Shown here: positions 12,801 to 29,200 of the stretch, piece by piece
Layout: every line of letters begins with the position of its first letter
How positions within the stretch are numbered: the first letter of the stretch is position 1
Assembly (NCBI RefSeq): GCF_003589595.1
Contig: NW_020653391.1
Coordinates: forward strand, 4,427,579 to 4,491,578
Source of the DNA: Hyposmocoma kahamanoa
Taxonomy: Eukaryota; Arthropoda; Insecta; Lepidoptera; Cosmopterigidae
Length of the DNA stretch: 64,000 nucleotides
Direction: 5' to 3'
Position numbers and translations under genes: made by a program
The notes under the pieces: model-generated
The model's database searches: none
Told to the model about the DNA's origin: nothing
What the model saw: only the letters and a program-made list of their open reading frames with translations

Positions 12801-14398
12801 AATGATCTATCGAAAGAGGAATCTGACGGATGTGTACTAAATCCATATAACGAAAACGGAATTTGACGAAAGTGTCGTTGTTGGTTGTCCGCATTCGTCA
12901 TTCCTGACGAACCTGAACTAAAATCATGAAAAAAACGATTTCTGACGAAACTGGAATATGACGGGTGTGTACTAAATCACAATTTGTGGTTGTCTATGTG
13001 TGTGTCCATGGCACCCGCGACACAGGGTTTCCCTAGTGCGGGGCTATGTTGAGTGTGTGCGTTGTACTATGGCACAAATAGTGCGCTACTATTTAAGTAA
13101 TGTCATCGAGTATATAACCAGAAATAGAGATGGAATGTCGTTTAATTTGTTTGTAAACTATTCTGCCAAATCGTTACGGTGACAACTGCGCTCCGCTTGG
13201 CCAGAACGAATTCGAAACAATTGACAGGTGTCGTCAATTGTTTCACTTCAAATAGACGTTTTGTAATTCGTTTGTTTTGTAATTAGATGTTTTGTTGTTT
13301 TTCCCACATCACCGAATGGAACAGCCCCCCATTATTAGAGATTTATTTTTTACAATAAATACAGAATATTTTTGGAATATACACAGGTCAGTTGTTGGTT
13401 GCTGTACTATTTCAGCTTTCTAATTTGTGATTTCAGCGCAAACGAGAGTTGATATTTAAAAGTGATATAATGCCCATTTGCCTGACGAGTTGGCAGGGAT
13501 GGATGGCACTTATTTCGTCTCTATTTCTGGTTATATACTCGACCAGTTCTGTCCAGGTTTCACCTCATTTATGGACTCTGAATCGGCAAGAGCCGATCGG
13601 AAAAGCTTTGCAATAAAAATGTCTATGGAATAAGAGCGGAAAATACGTCAATGAGGGACGATGCGACTTGACATCGCATATTAATTAGTATTTGCCCGAA
13701 ACGATGAATCTTAGATGTTTTAAGACATCCATTACAATTTATTAACATTTATTTCGGTAAATTTTCAGGACATAGATGGCACAGCGCAATACGTGTTAAA
13801 GCCAGGCTCTGACCATGCGCAGCTTAGTGAAGAACTTTGGAGGTTCTTTACTGACATCTACGGCGGAGGGCCAGAGGTCAAGCTGAGGTCCCCCCAGCAA
13901 ACCCAGACCACGGTCACGGTCCTCGCCGACCGCGACCACAGCGTCGACAGGCGGCTCTCGAGAAAATACTCCGAGTCGGACAAGGAGGAATACTGCACAA
14001 AATCAACCTCGGAAATGAACATACGAGACACTTTCCACGGGGAACTGCAAAAAAACCAATCCCTCCAAAACATCAACTACAAGATATCGAGGCCAGCCGC
14101 CGATTCTGACGAGGAAGTCAATTACAGGCACACTTTCCAATATAAAAGAGAACCAAATGGTAATTACCAGAATTCTGACGAAGACATGGACACGAGTCCC
14201 CCGCACAGCTACGTGAACACGGTGAGAATGGAGAACGGGGTGGACAGCTCCGAACACGATGCCAATGACAATCCCGTGCAGGGCAAACAGTCGGATCGGC
14301 TGACAGACAGCGAATTGCCGAACCTGGATAGCATATCGTTGAAAACAAAGAATAAAACCGGAAAAGTGAGAAAAATGAAACGACGGACAGTAAAATGA
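822..14398 (+). CDS. Usp20-33: Ubiquitin carboxyl-terminal hydrolase 20/33 (3' nine exons, 5' partial)
   Basis: Deubiquitinase of the USP20/USP33 family, which removes ubiquitin from substrates; the vertebrate proteins bind pVHL. The exons are 822-950, 1196-1311, 4934-5112, 6070-6256, 8779-8892, 9564-9707, 10678-10804, 10887-11015 and 13769-14398. All have GT-AG borders and join in one frame to 584 codons plus TGA. Visible are [16 protein letters not shown], the finger CxxC pair ([12 protein letters not shown]), [10 protein letters not shown], and the His box [10 protein letters not shown] with the catalytic His codon at 6141-6143. Two DUSP domains follow: [11 protein letters not shown] to [16 protein letters not shown], and [13 protein letters not shown] to YGGGPEV. 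A polar tail of about 170 residues follows the second DUSP and looks longer than in vertebrates. The Cys box and the amino-terminal ZnF-UBP exons must lie upstream of the window. The introns are loaded with transposons. Confidence 0.95.
1312..2400. other. USP intron, no recognised feature
   Basis: AT-rich intron sequence following the donor at 1312. I see no gene, RNA or structured repeat here; 1930-1990 is a short run of GGGAATATT-like repetition. Confidence 0.6.
2401..2464. repeat. Tandemly duplicated perfect palindrome with octamer motifs
   Basis: A 27-bp unit beginning GCATGCAAATGTC occurs twice in tandem, at 2403 and 2430, followed by a third GCATGC. Each GCATGCAAATGTC arm is followed after a 7-nt loop (TGATTAT) by its exact reverse complement GACATTTGCATGC. 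The outermost arms extend to 15 bp (TAGCATGCAAATGTC and complement). Each arm contains ATGCAAAT, the octamer recognised by POU-domain factors. The block ends 8 bp before the THAP palindrome. Confidence 0.9.
2832..3332 (+). pseudogene. THAP-domain remnant, left arm
   Basis: ATG at 2832 starts [11 protein letters not shown], the first zinc-ligand half of a C2CH THAP domain, which then runs into non-coding sequence. The second half lies at about 3191-3332: [12 protein letters not shown], then [12 protein letters not shown] with the later Cys and His ligands, then SAIP and a TAA stop at 3330-3332. The two halves look like two exons of a THAP protein. No effector or catalytic domain is visible, so it is called a remnant. 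This copy keeps all four ligands. Confidence 0.7.
3774..4143 (-). pseudogene. THAP-domain remnant, right arm (inverted copy)
   Basis: This is the inverted partner of the 2832-3332 remnant. On the minus strand, 4143 downwards reads RRCSITDCG, and about 3959-3774 reads an EIIP segment followed by [15 protein letters not shown] and [10 protein letters not shown]. The third zinc ligand is changed from Cys to Tyr (FYSLHF against FICSLHF in the other arm), so this copy could not bind zinc normally. Confidence 0.7.
5149..5402 (+). repeat. SINE-like interspersed repeat, family A copy 1
   Basis: Shares an ordered set of blocks with six other copies in the window: AGAGCTCCTTGTGA, TTTCTGCCGTCAAGCAGTAATG, GGTGCTGGTGAAATTACAGGCAC, GTGATTTAAAGC, CTGTTATGGACAGGCGTGTC, and GACTTGTTCGTCCCGTCAC followed by an A-rich tail. 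It lies in a USP intron. Confidence 0.85.
5530..5716 (+). mobile_element. LINE 3' tail with TATTG tandem end
   Basis: Non-coding sequence with a GTAACACAGG patch and an AATAAAGCATATTG signal, ending in four or so TATTG repeats (about 5696-5716). This looks like the truncated 3' UTR and microsatellite tail of a non-LTR element. No reverse-transcriptase coding sequence remains. Confidence 0.5.
6897..8303 (+). mobile_element. Degenerate mariner transposon with internal insertion
   Basis: Terminal inverted repeats are present: GGCGCACTATAAGTTTC near 6898 and its complement ending near 8302, with TA dinucleotides at or near the ends. Between them lies a mariner transposase broken into pieces. The N-terminal part is open from 7053 ([10 protein letters not shown]; the frame itself is open from 6975) to 7631, with the helix-turn-helix region, DGRPSTAV, and a first catalytic block [12 protein letters not shown] that differs from the usual TGDETWIYCYDP. 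A frameshift lies after RDEPKP near 7600 and an in-frame TAG near 7687. The segment [13 protein letters not shown] to HHD continues to about 7797. The end piece [15 protein letters not shown] to GEYLKKK runs to 8240. The stretch between HHD and [10 protein letters not shown] is replaced by an unrelated minisatellite. The copy cannot be active. It lies in a USP intron. Confidence 0.9.
7796..8012. repeat. Minisatellite inserted in the mariner catalytic region
   Basis: Imperfect tandem array of C/T-rich units of about 16-19 bp with cores such as CGTCTACTTTCC, GGTCCACTTGTTTT and CCCGATTCGTC. A longer block starting GGTCCACTTGTTTT is repeated with the same internal order (near 7863 and 7935). It sits exactly between the second mariner catalytic motif (HHD) and the third (PDLAPCDF). 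Confidence 0.8.
9427..9517 (-). repeat. SINE family B fragment next to a USP exon
   Basis: Complement of the 3' body of SINE family B (GTGGTTGTC, CCATGGCACCCGCG and relatives). It ends about 47 bp before the USP exon at 9564. Confidence 0.75.
9790..9900 (-). repeat. Degenerate tRNA-headed SINE, family C
   Basis: The complement shows a CAGTTGGTTAAGAGC A-box-like block and a GGTTCGACTGC B-box-like block, then the body shared with family C (AAGAATTTTTCT, GTTCGACC). It is diverged and lies in a USP intron. Confidence 0.5.
11881..12588 (-). pseudogene. Decayed FLYWCH zinc finger plus MULE transposase fragment
   Basis: On the minus strand from the ATG at 12586-12588, a FLYWCH-type zinc-binding segment is visible ([18 protein letters not shown], two Cys, and a final NHKH His pair), ending at a stop at 12385. 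After a frame change, the region continues as [32 protein letters not shown] and KEGAVV, then a stop. From 12192 it reads [24 protein letters not shown] and [13 protein letters not shown], which resembles the start of a MULE transposase domain with its first catalytic Asp in GDSTF. It ends near 11881. FLYWCH plus MULE is a known combination in Mutator-like elements. Several stops and frameshifts show it is dead. It lies in a USP intron. Confidence 0.75.
12976..13065 (+). repeat. SINE family B fragment
   Basis: Body of family B without the tRNA-like head: AATTTGTGGTTGTCTATGTG, CCATGGCACCCGCGACACAG, GTGCGGGGCTATGTTGAG. Confidence 0.85.
13106..13542. mobile_element. MITE with 25-bp perfect terminal inverted repeats
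   Basis: Starts TCGAGTATATAACCAGAAAT at 13106 and ends at 13542 with the exact complement; the match runs 25 bp (to AGAGA) and then weakens. The 390-bp interior shows no transposase. It lies in the last USP intron, ending about 226 bp before the terminal coding exon. Confidence 0.7.
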
Positions 14399-14690
14399 TT
14401 TTTTCTAGCTTTCCAGTTCGTTCACAGGCTGAGGCGTAAAGTCGGCGGGACGTACGTCTAAACTGAACATTCCCTTTCGGTGACTGGTGTATTGTGCATT
14501 TAAGGTTCAATGAACCTCAAACTTTGGACCTCTTCGGTCTTGATAGATTTCTAAAATATTCTACGGCCTCGTGCCACTTGGGAAGGTAGTATTTTAGTAC
14601 AATTTTATTTTTTTAGTTAAAATTCAGGTCTAGTTAAATTAGGTTATCGTTCGATGTTAATCTCATAGAACTGTGTATTGTATATTTTAC

Positions 14691-14864
14691 AATAAATGTA
14701 TATGTGTAAAATTATATAATGATAATGTAACAGTGTATAGAAAATTCATGTTATTAGAAATCTTTGTACCTTTGGTTTTTGTCTGTTTACCATGGATTAG
14801 GTATTTATTTTGTTGTTTCTGGTCTAAGTCTGTGTTATTTGTTAATGAAATGATCAGCAATAAA
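14691..14864 (+). terminator. Candidate polyadenylation signals of the USP gene
   Basis: AATAAA at 14691-14696 and again at 14859-14864, 293 and 461 bases after the stop codon. Either could end a short 3' UTR; nothing else in 14399-14864 is recognised. Confidence 0.5.
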
Positions 14865-15205
14865 TATATTCATCTATATTGGCTGCATCTTTTTGTTTCA
14901 TTGTCGTTTCGGCATGGTATTGACATGCAAGGGAACGGAAGGTAAAACGGACCCTGTAGGTGAAACGGACCGCGCCTGAAACTATGAAACTACTAGAGTC
15001 ATCTATTAAAGACTTACGTCCGCTTGGTAGTCGCCTCTCTCATTTACGGTCAGTATCCTTGGAGGCTCTCTCTCATTTTTATCGTAGTAGAAAGCGTTTA
15101 AAAAGCAGAACGTTGCTTGTGTATTCATTCAACACGTCGACAAAGCAATTGAAATTTGCGCGTTCGAAGCCGAGAAAACTGCGGGGGAAAGGCGCAAGCG
15201 CAGGC

Positions 15206-15399
15206 CACACCGCGAACGACGCTAAGCAAACTTAGCTTAACTCACGTAGTTGCATTCAAATCTAAGCTTAGAAAATAAGTAAGTAGTGACGTGCTTGCTA
15301 CACTATGGATACGTGTAGGGGTTAAGGTCGACATACTTTACATAGCTAGCGGGATCGTTAGGTTAGTTTAGTAAGCTCGGTTAGCTTAGTTCGCGGTGT
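15206..15399. mobile_element. MITE with CACACCGCGAACGA-type ends, copy 1
   Basis: Begins CACACCGCGAACGACGCTAAG and ends CTTAGTTCGCGGTGT, its near complement. The interior matches the copy at 34438-34628 (TCACGTTAGTTGCAT-like block, ACATACACGTG-like block, CGTTAGGTTAGTTTAG). It lies between the convergent USP and Elongin C genes. Confidence 0.75.
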
Positions 15400-15600
15400 T
15401 AACCGAAGTATGAACAGATATGATATGATATAGATGCCCCGGCTACGTAAGTTAAGCTAAGTTAACTTAGCTCCTTTCGCAGTGTAGCCTGCGCTGCAGG
15501 CTCACCCGCAGCAGTGATAGTTATTATAACGCGTATGCACTCTGCATATTGTATCGCACAGATGACACGCACTTACGGCATCACTGAATTTGTGATCTCA

Positions 15601-15767
15601 TAACGCACACACTCGTTAAGAAAATCCTGTACACACACATAGACAAATTACACCCAAACTCACGAGAGAAATAAATGTAGGCCATACAAATACTTCTCCC
15701 GGCTCGGGAATCGAACCCGGGACCACTGTGTGGCAGTCCAGCATAGTAACCGTTTGGCTATTGAGGT
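15601..15767 (-). repeat. tRNA-headed SINE, family B
   Basis: The complement begins with a tRNA-like head (AATAGCCAAACGGTTA, then GGTTCGATTCC as B box) followed by the shared body GAGTTTGGGTGTAATTTGT and a 3' end near AGTGTGTGCGTTA. Confidence 0.85.
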
Positions 15768-15775
15768 AGTTAATA

Positions 15776-17195
15776 TGTGCAAAGGTTGCGACTATATCTC
15801 ATTTGAATTACGTTAACACGTGTGTAAAAAATTATGCTATTACGCAAAAAGCTCTCACGCTGCTGTTTTTTAACAATGAACTAACAAAAATAATCCTAAT
15901 AACTAACATTAAACCACAATCGAAAGACACTTTCCTTATCTAGTTATTTAGTAAAAGGTACCAGTTTTTAATAAATAAAAATCTATTATGATTTTTCAAA
16001 ATTATTTTTACATTTTATTGACAAAAATAAGCGACAAACGTACGATTTGATAAACTGCACTTGAAACAATAAATAATATTAAGTTTACTTTTAGCAGTTT
16101 CACAAAAAGTTACACTAAATACAATGAGTTTAGTACTAAAACATAATAGGGTGCATCTTAAGATGATAATTTTTGTTCTAAGTTGGGTTTTTTTTTAAAT
16201 AACTATGTATAACAAGAATTAATTATTTTTGTCTCCCTTTTGATTGACATATTGTATGTTTTACAGATACTTGTTATTGATTATTCTTGCTTTAAATATA
16301 CCAAAATTTATTTGGCACCCTCGGTTCAAATCCATAACTACAAAAACCAACAGGTTGTGATACCGATATAGTCATTTTCAAGTTGTTTACACAAAATTGC
16401 ACAGCCAGCAACGTTTGTACAAGTATTTGGAGGATGCTGGTAATTACGTTTCTATAAACTGGCAACAGTCAAATCGCTGATTATTGCCAACTCCAATTAT
16501 TAAAGAAACTCCAAAATAAGTTGACGACAATCAGAAGACTGGAAGTGACTCGTTCTAGCTTCCTTCTAAATAATCTTGATGTAGTTTATAGCATAGTTTC
16601 GAATTGCATAAAACCTAGTTCATCTACCCTGACGAAAAAAAACTTCAATCGAGAGAAATCGTCGTTAAAAATAACACACATCAAAAATGTTTTCATTCAA
16701 GCACGTTTTAGCTAATTAAAAAAATCATTTTTTTTTAATTTAATTTTTTTAACACCAATGGATTTTTTTGGTCAATTTCATATTCAAATTCAACTTACAA
16801 AACTGACGAAAAAAATCCATCTTTTAAATTACAATTAAAATTTACATGCTATTATAATGAACTCTATAGGTTTGTACAGGTGCTGTTAGAACTAAAAATT
16901 CGTAGAAGAGGAAACATTTTACAGACTATGTCGTATTAAATTAAAACTGAGAAAAATGCTTTGTTTTTAGAAACTACTGAAGAATGGAGCGTTTTACATG
17001 TTCATGCTCTCTAGATACCTATTATAATATTTAAAAACAGATACTTATTAGAAATGAGATTGTTTAGTACAGTAGACAAAACAATAAAGCAAACAAACTT
17101 GAAATTGCAATTTTCAGATTTAGTAACTTCAAGAGTATCCTTTATCGTTTGTACAATATAATCCCACAAAACATTGAGATCTTGTCGAGTCCAAT
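15776..17195 (-). other. Gene-free stretch, probably including the Elongin C 3' UTR
   Basis: No gene is seen. On the minus strand AATAAA occurs at 16307-16312 and 16014-16019, which could polyadenylate Elongin C after an UTR of about 0.9-1.2 kb. The rest is AT-rich and featureless. Confidence 0.4.
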
Positions 17196-23517
<6,322 letters not shown>

Positions 23518-24701
23518 CGTTAATGCTCTAAATCATGAAACAAAGATCTTGAATTATCTGTCACACCTAGTCAACCAGAAAATAAGTTAAGCACTACAGA
23601 CGTTTGCTAATGAATGGAAAATACTTCATTCCTGCCAGCATGTGCAGAATTATAGCGAACTACTAGGTTTTTAAGTCTACAATAACTAAGCAGTAAGCAC
23701 CAAGTATGGCACGGCATGTCGACATTATCATTAAAATTGGGAATATATTTTATCGCTAACGACATAAATGCACTAATCCGAGGTATTATTAATATACGCT
23801 TTAAATAGTATCGTTATAATGGAACAGCGAAAAATGGATAACGTTTAGGATTACAAAACATAACCAACACAGCCGAGATTTTCACAAAATATTTACCTTA
23901 TTTATTTAAAGTAAGCAATAGAGCGATCACTAAAACATTGACTATTAAAATCAACTCAAATTAATCAACAAAATGTTATTTTTATCAGTAAATTCAGAAT
24001 GATTCAGGTTATTTCTGACTTTTTGAGAAAACTAATGAATGACTGAAGTGAAGTAAGTGAGTGACAAAACGAAGTTAAATATCTAATGGAATGACTGAGT
24101 GAATGAATAAAACTTATTATTGCCATTTTTACTAAAACTTTCCAGTCAGGTAAAAAAGATATTTATCAATCTATTAACCTTTTTTTTTGTTACCTTAATA
24201 TTACATAATATTAATTTATTTATAAAGTTATATTACATTATTTTACATAAAACAATAAAATTAAAGACCCAAAGGCTTTGAAATGTTTGATGTAATTTTT
24301 GTAGATGCTTAAGTTATGTCATTCAGTAGATTTGTGGATAAAAATTGGCCAGACTAGATTTGGCTTCTTTTCATTATTTTGACATCCCGATGTCAAGCGC
24401 TACGTATTTCTTTGAAAAAAGTACAATAATCTTCGTTTTTCATTATTTCTCAACTTTCTTCACTCGAATAAAACCATTGTGAGAAGAGCGCAAGGCAGTT
24501 TCGAGTAGGGATTAGCAATGGACGTGAGAAATTCCGGGAGAACCATGTGACACGAATACGAAAAAGGGCTTCCAGACCGTCAATGTGACAGAAATGTTTT
24601 CTGCCATCGCGACTAGCCAACTCCACTGCGGAGCCGTAACGAGCACAACTCGAGATCACCGAGCAACGATATAGGCGAAGCGCGTCAAAAATGAGCGCGA
24701 G
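23518..24701. promoter_or_regulatory. Shared intergenic region of divergent Elongin C and PLAG-like genes
   Basis: The 1.18 kb between the two start codons must hold both promoters and both 5' UTRs, since the genes point away from each other. No convincing TATA box was picked out. A bidirectional promoter is inferred from layout only. Confidence 0.5.
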
Positions 24702-24804
24702 ATGGCCAGTCCGCCACCGAACCCTAACGAAGGCGCGGAGGGCTCCGAGTTCGCGGAGGAGCCGAGCGGGGAACGCGCGACCACCCCGCCGAAGACGTTC
24801 GTAG
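24691..24804 (+). promoter_or_regulatory. Overlapping upstream ORF at the PLAG-like start
   Basis: An ATG at 24691, with A at -3, lies 11 bases before the main ATG in another frame. It opens 37 codons and ends at TAG 24802-24804, so a ribosome using it passes the main start. The main ATG at 24702 has G at -3 and +4. Whether the uORF is used depends on the transcription start, which I cannot see. Confidence 0.6.
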
Positions 24805-26264
24805 CACCGCCCGCGTCGCAGCTGCCCACCAAGCTGCAGTACGTGGCGTTGGGCGCGCCTGGCCCCAGCGGGGCGATCAAACAGTGCTTCCGCACGGTGA
24901 AGGCGGCGCGTAGAGTGCCAACCCTGCCACGCAAGCCGCGCCCCGAAGAGACCCCCGGCCCAAGTATTGAGCCGCCACCGCCCGTTCCCGAGCGCCGGCT
25001 TCGCCGCGACCGCTCTAAGCGGCACCAATGCACCACCTGCGACAAGCGCTTCTCCAGCCCCGGCAAACTCAGTCAACACGTTCTCTCGCACACTGGTGAG
25101 CTCCCCTTCTCTTGCAATTTATGTGATAAACGATTCAATTCCAAATTTAAACTTGTCCGGCACAATCTAATACATAGTGAACAGCGAGCCTTTGCTTGCT
25201 CTGTATGTGGAAAGACTTTCAACCGAAAAGATCATTTGACTAATCATGTTAGAGTGCACAGCCCTGTAAAGAAGCGATACACTTGTGAGAGGCCAGACTG
25301 TAAGAAATCATATACATCATTGTTAAGTTACCGTAAGCATGCAGCTTTACACTCAGCTGAGGAAGGAAATCTACAGTGTAAGATTTGCGATGAAACATTT
25401 ACGAATCGCCAAGAAATAGTGTACCATCTCAAAGTCCACACAGGAAGCCGAACAGTAAAGAATGAGACAGATAAAAAGTTTACTTGTGATTATTGTGATA
25501 GGAGGTTCTTCACTGCAAAGGATGTTCGGCGGCATCTGGTCGTACACACGGGTAGACGAGATTTTTTATGTCAATTCTGTCCACAGAAGTTTGGACGTAA
25601 AGATCATTTGGTGCGGCATGTTAAAAATGCTCACCCAGATGAATCGTGGAAGTCGGCGGCAGTAGGAACATCCAAAGATCCACCACCTGAAACCACTTCT
25701 TTTGAGGAAACTTTTCCAGAATTTCCTCCTATGGAACATGCAGAATATGGAGTAGAAGATATATGGAAGTCTCCCACCCACAAAGAGAGTACTTCAGAAG
25801 ATCCCACCCGAGTACCTTCCTCAGATATTATTGTAGAAATGCCAGGCGATCTGGACATAAAAGTGGAACCATTAGAAATAAAATTGGAAGAGCCGACATC
25901 GCCCACTTGCGAGGTGCTGGAATATCCAGTAGTACTCCAGTATATGGTCCCTCCATACCAACAAACGCCGTCCGACTTGCCGTTTATTAACCCACCACTG
26001 AGTGATTCACTGAGTGATCCACTAGAGGCACATTTATTGGATCCGTCGAATGTGCAATCGCTTCTAATGGACCCAGGAGAAGGTCCGTCAGGGCTATCCA
26101 GTCAAATGTTGGAATTGTTGGAAGAGGAGCCGCCGCCGGCGTATGCGGGCGAAGAAGGCCGCGTTGTACTTCAACAACGATTGCCGGCATTTACGCAGGC
26201 CTTCCAAACGGCACCTCGCGCGCAAAGTCCTAAGCCACCCCCGCCGCCGCCCCCACCTCACTAG
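24702..26264 (+). CDS. PLAG-like seven-finger C2H2 zinc finger protein
   Basis: Probable nuclear DNA-binding transcription factor in a single coding exon (520 residues). An in-frame TAG at 24672-24674 makes 24702 the first possible Met. Residues 1-108 are Pro/Ala-rich. Seven C2H2 fingers span about residues 110-311, and their order and linkers resemble vertebrate PLAG1/PLAGL: KTFNRKDHLTNH in finger 3, CDRRFFTAKDVRRHLVVHTG in finger 6, and FLCQFCPQKFGRKDHLVRH in finger 7. The C-terminal 200 residues are acidic and proline-rich, contain IKVEP and IKLEEP (sumoylation-type motifs, inferred) and end in a run of prolines. It diverges from Elongin C. The family call comes from remembered sequence; another multi-finger family is possible but less likely. 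Confidence 0.85.
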   Translation: MASPPPNPNEGAEGSEFAEEPSGERATTPPKTFVAPPASQLPTKLQYVALGAPGPSGAIKQCFRTVKAARRVPTLPRKPRPEETPGPSIEPPPPVPERRLRRDRSKRHQCTTCDKRFSSPGKLSQHVLSHTGELPFSCNLCDKRFNSKFKLVRHNLIHSEQRAFACSVCGKTFNRKDHLTNHVRVHSPVKKRYTCERPDCKKSYTSLLSYRKHAALHSAEEGNLQCKICDETFTNRQEIVYHLKVHTGSRTVKNETDKKFTCDYCDRRFFTAKDVRRHLVVHTGRRDFLCQFCPQKFGRKDHLVRHVKNAHPDESWKSAAVGTSKDPPPETTSFEETFPEFPPMEHAEYGVEDIWKSPTHKESTSEDPTRVPSSDIIVEMPGDLDIKVEPLEIKLEEPTSPTCEVLEYPVVLQYMVPPYQQTPSDLPFINPPLSDSLSDPLEAHLLDPSNVQSLLMDPGEGPSGLSSQMLELLEEEPPPAYAGEEGRVVLQQRLPAFTQAFQTAPRAQSPKPPPPPPPPH

Positions 26265-29200
26265 CACACCCTTTGCTGCCATCATCAGCGAGAGACTCCT
26301 GCATTTAGCTTACGTCAACACCAAACTACCTCACTAAGTAAGGTGGTCTAAGCTGTAATATAGTCGAAATGGAGAAGTAGTAATCAATTTGTACTATTAA
26401 AGGACTTCAATATATTGACTGTTATTAGGTATGGAAGCTGAGGGCATGCGCCCTAGGGTTTAATTGCCAAATTGTATATTTGTACGTCTCAGGTGGTATA
26501 CCAAAATGTTTCCGAATTCTACATGAATATGTGATCTAGTCGTGTATGTACTTTCGGAATGTTATTTTTAATTTATAGCGTACATGTATGACATTAATGG
26601 AGTATAAATGGGACCAACTCTGTGAGCTGTTAGAAGGATAGTGCGTAGTTCATGATGCGGTCACTCAGGATGACACTAGTTCTGTGGGCAATGCAATGAT
26701 TGAGCAGAATTTGTGAAGGTATATAGCTCTTTAAAGCAGTAGGCTATTATAATATGTTTTAGAGAGGCGTGCTGCTTTTCCACGCGAAATTGTAATACAA
26801 CAGAGAGCATATCCTTTTTATGAGTGGAATATTATCTGTAATTCTGCCAAGGAACATTAACATCAGATCTGTCTTTTAATATCTTAAGTGTAAGTTGAAA
26901 CAGAGTTACTGACGACAGCCAAGTACAGGAGTCAATCTCATTCTATTGTTCAGAATGATTTTGAACTTCGAATACTGATGTCTCAGGCTAGAGCACCAGA
27001 ATGCAATAAAACAATAAAAATACCTCAGAGGCACTTTTGCTTCCTTAGAATTAAGACAATATAGGGTCTGAGTCCAATGAGCTGTAAGCTTGGATATAAA
27101 CATCATATTGTTTTCCAAGAATGTGCCAAAAGATAATCTGGAATGTCATAAGCATCCTTAGCTCATTGGATGTCAGTAATACATAATATTCGAGTTTTGT
27201 TACAACATTGTTAAGTTGGTACTCAAAATTTAGCTTTCTCAGAGCAATAAAAAAGTATGAAAAAAAAATCAAAATTTTTAAAAGTAATCGTCTTGGCATA
27301 TGTTTTAGGATTATGAGCCAAATTGTGTATTGTTTATGTGGATGTCAGTGTGTGTCAGAAGGAAGAAAATTTAGTGAGAATTGAAACAACTTTGGGTTCA
27401 AAGAAATCGGAGGAATAAAAATACAAGTAGATTATTAGGTGCCTTGCATTTCTTAACATTACAGGCAAAATGACATTTTATTATTGGATTATTTTGGCTT
27501 ATGAAAATAAAATAAAAAATATGCACTAGGTTTACAATTTTAAAATTAACGCTTTCAATTACACAATTTCTGAGAGTTCTAAAGCTTAATATTTCTTGCC
27601 AGGTCCAATAATAATGGTTGTAACTATTGGTGTAAGTGGACTGTCTGAATTTTATAACAACATATTCCATTTGTTATAAAAACTTTTTTCTAAGATAATT
27701 TTATTTGTTATTTCTGTAAAGCTAACTATTCACTGTCCTATGCGTTATCTGGCAGTGTTCGTCCATGAGAGGCTAAATTATTTCCTTCTCTTTCTTTGAC
27801 ATAGATATGTATGTCCTATAATCTAAGGACGGCGCGGCGTCTCGTATGTAATTCTACAAAGTTTGTAATTTTTTTTGGATAAATGTTACTATCTTTTTTA
27901 ACAACTGTTCCACTATACCATGGTTATGAAAATAAAAATATATGTCCTACCTGACACTTGAACACACAGTTTTATATGTAAATTTTAAGTGATTTAAGTA
28001 ATTTGGATGTGTCGTTTTAAAAATAATGATAATAATGACTATATTAAAATGTTCGGCGTCTAATAATAAGGCGGGAAGGTTAAGGGCCTGTTCACTGACA
28101 AGCATGTTGACTTACAGAGCGATGTAGAGATAGATACCTTAAGGAACGAGAGTCATATCATTCAACTAGGTTCATGTTATTTTGCCTTTTACGTTATTAG
28201 ATTTAGAAAGTATCCAACCGAAGCTCAGTGCCATGGCATGGATTTATGAACCTCATACCAGGCCGCACTCTACCTTTACGTGTACAATATATTCGTCTTT
28301 ACATATTATTCGTTTTTATTCTCAGTTGTTCTGCTTTGACGAAATTTTATTTCCTTGAAGCCAAAAGTGTAGTCTGATGATAAGCAAGCTATATTGCTCT
28401 CGTACCTATGCATAAAACTCTCTGTCGGCCAACATATTTGCCCGTGAGTGGACCATTTTAAAGTAGGCGAGATCCAATGTTGTACACGCTTCATGTAGAA
28501 TAATATTATGTAAATAAAATTAATCTTTTTTTTAGGTTAATAGGACTGTAAAAAATTTAATCTACCTCAATTCAAACTTACTTTTACGGCTAGAAATTAA
28601 ATTACTATTTTTAGGATAAAGCAAAATAGGATTTTTCTATTTTTGAGAAATACATTCAAAACCCGTCGGGAAGGTTAAAAAAATCCATGTTGTGTATAAT
28701 ATTATTATTAGTGTGTGCTGCAATTTAGAAATCTTTATTGATATTCAGTTCAAATATGTATAATTATGTAAATTGTTATATTTTATATTTCTAAGAAAAA
28801 AAAATTAAAGTTACGCCACGATCTGGATTTAAAAAAAAAATTAAATTTTATAAGGCATCGCACATTACAAATTACATTAGATTTATATATTTTTGATGAT
28901 TTATACTGTAATATATGTTCTATAATGTAAAAGATATCAGAAAAGATTTCCCTAAAAAACGTTTTTAGACATACAGCAACTCGAAGGTGTTAGATATTAT
29001 TCAGTTGTTGTGTTCCCTAAAAGCGTTTAAATCCTTCAGAAGGGTGTTGAACTGCGTGAAAAGAAATAGCCCGCGATGAAAAAAATACTGGATGAAATTT
29101 AAGCATAAATGGGAGGATTGAAGAACCGGCTGATGTGGACACACCACATTGCATCGTGGGTGACGCACTGCATACATACGTACGCACAGTGCGATGCGTG

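Noticed and set aside
14960..15235. 91-codon basic open frame after the USP gene
   Set aside because: It runs into the MITE at 15206, is rich in chance Arg/Lys/Ser codons, and has no family motif.
24450..25091. 213-codon open frame on the minus strand
   Set aside because: It is the antisense shadow of the GC-rich 5' part of the PLAG-like coding region.
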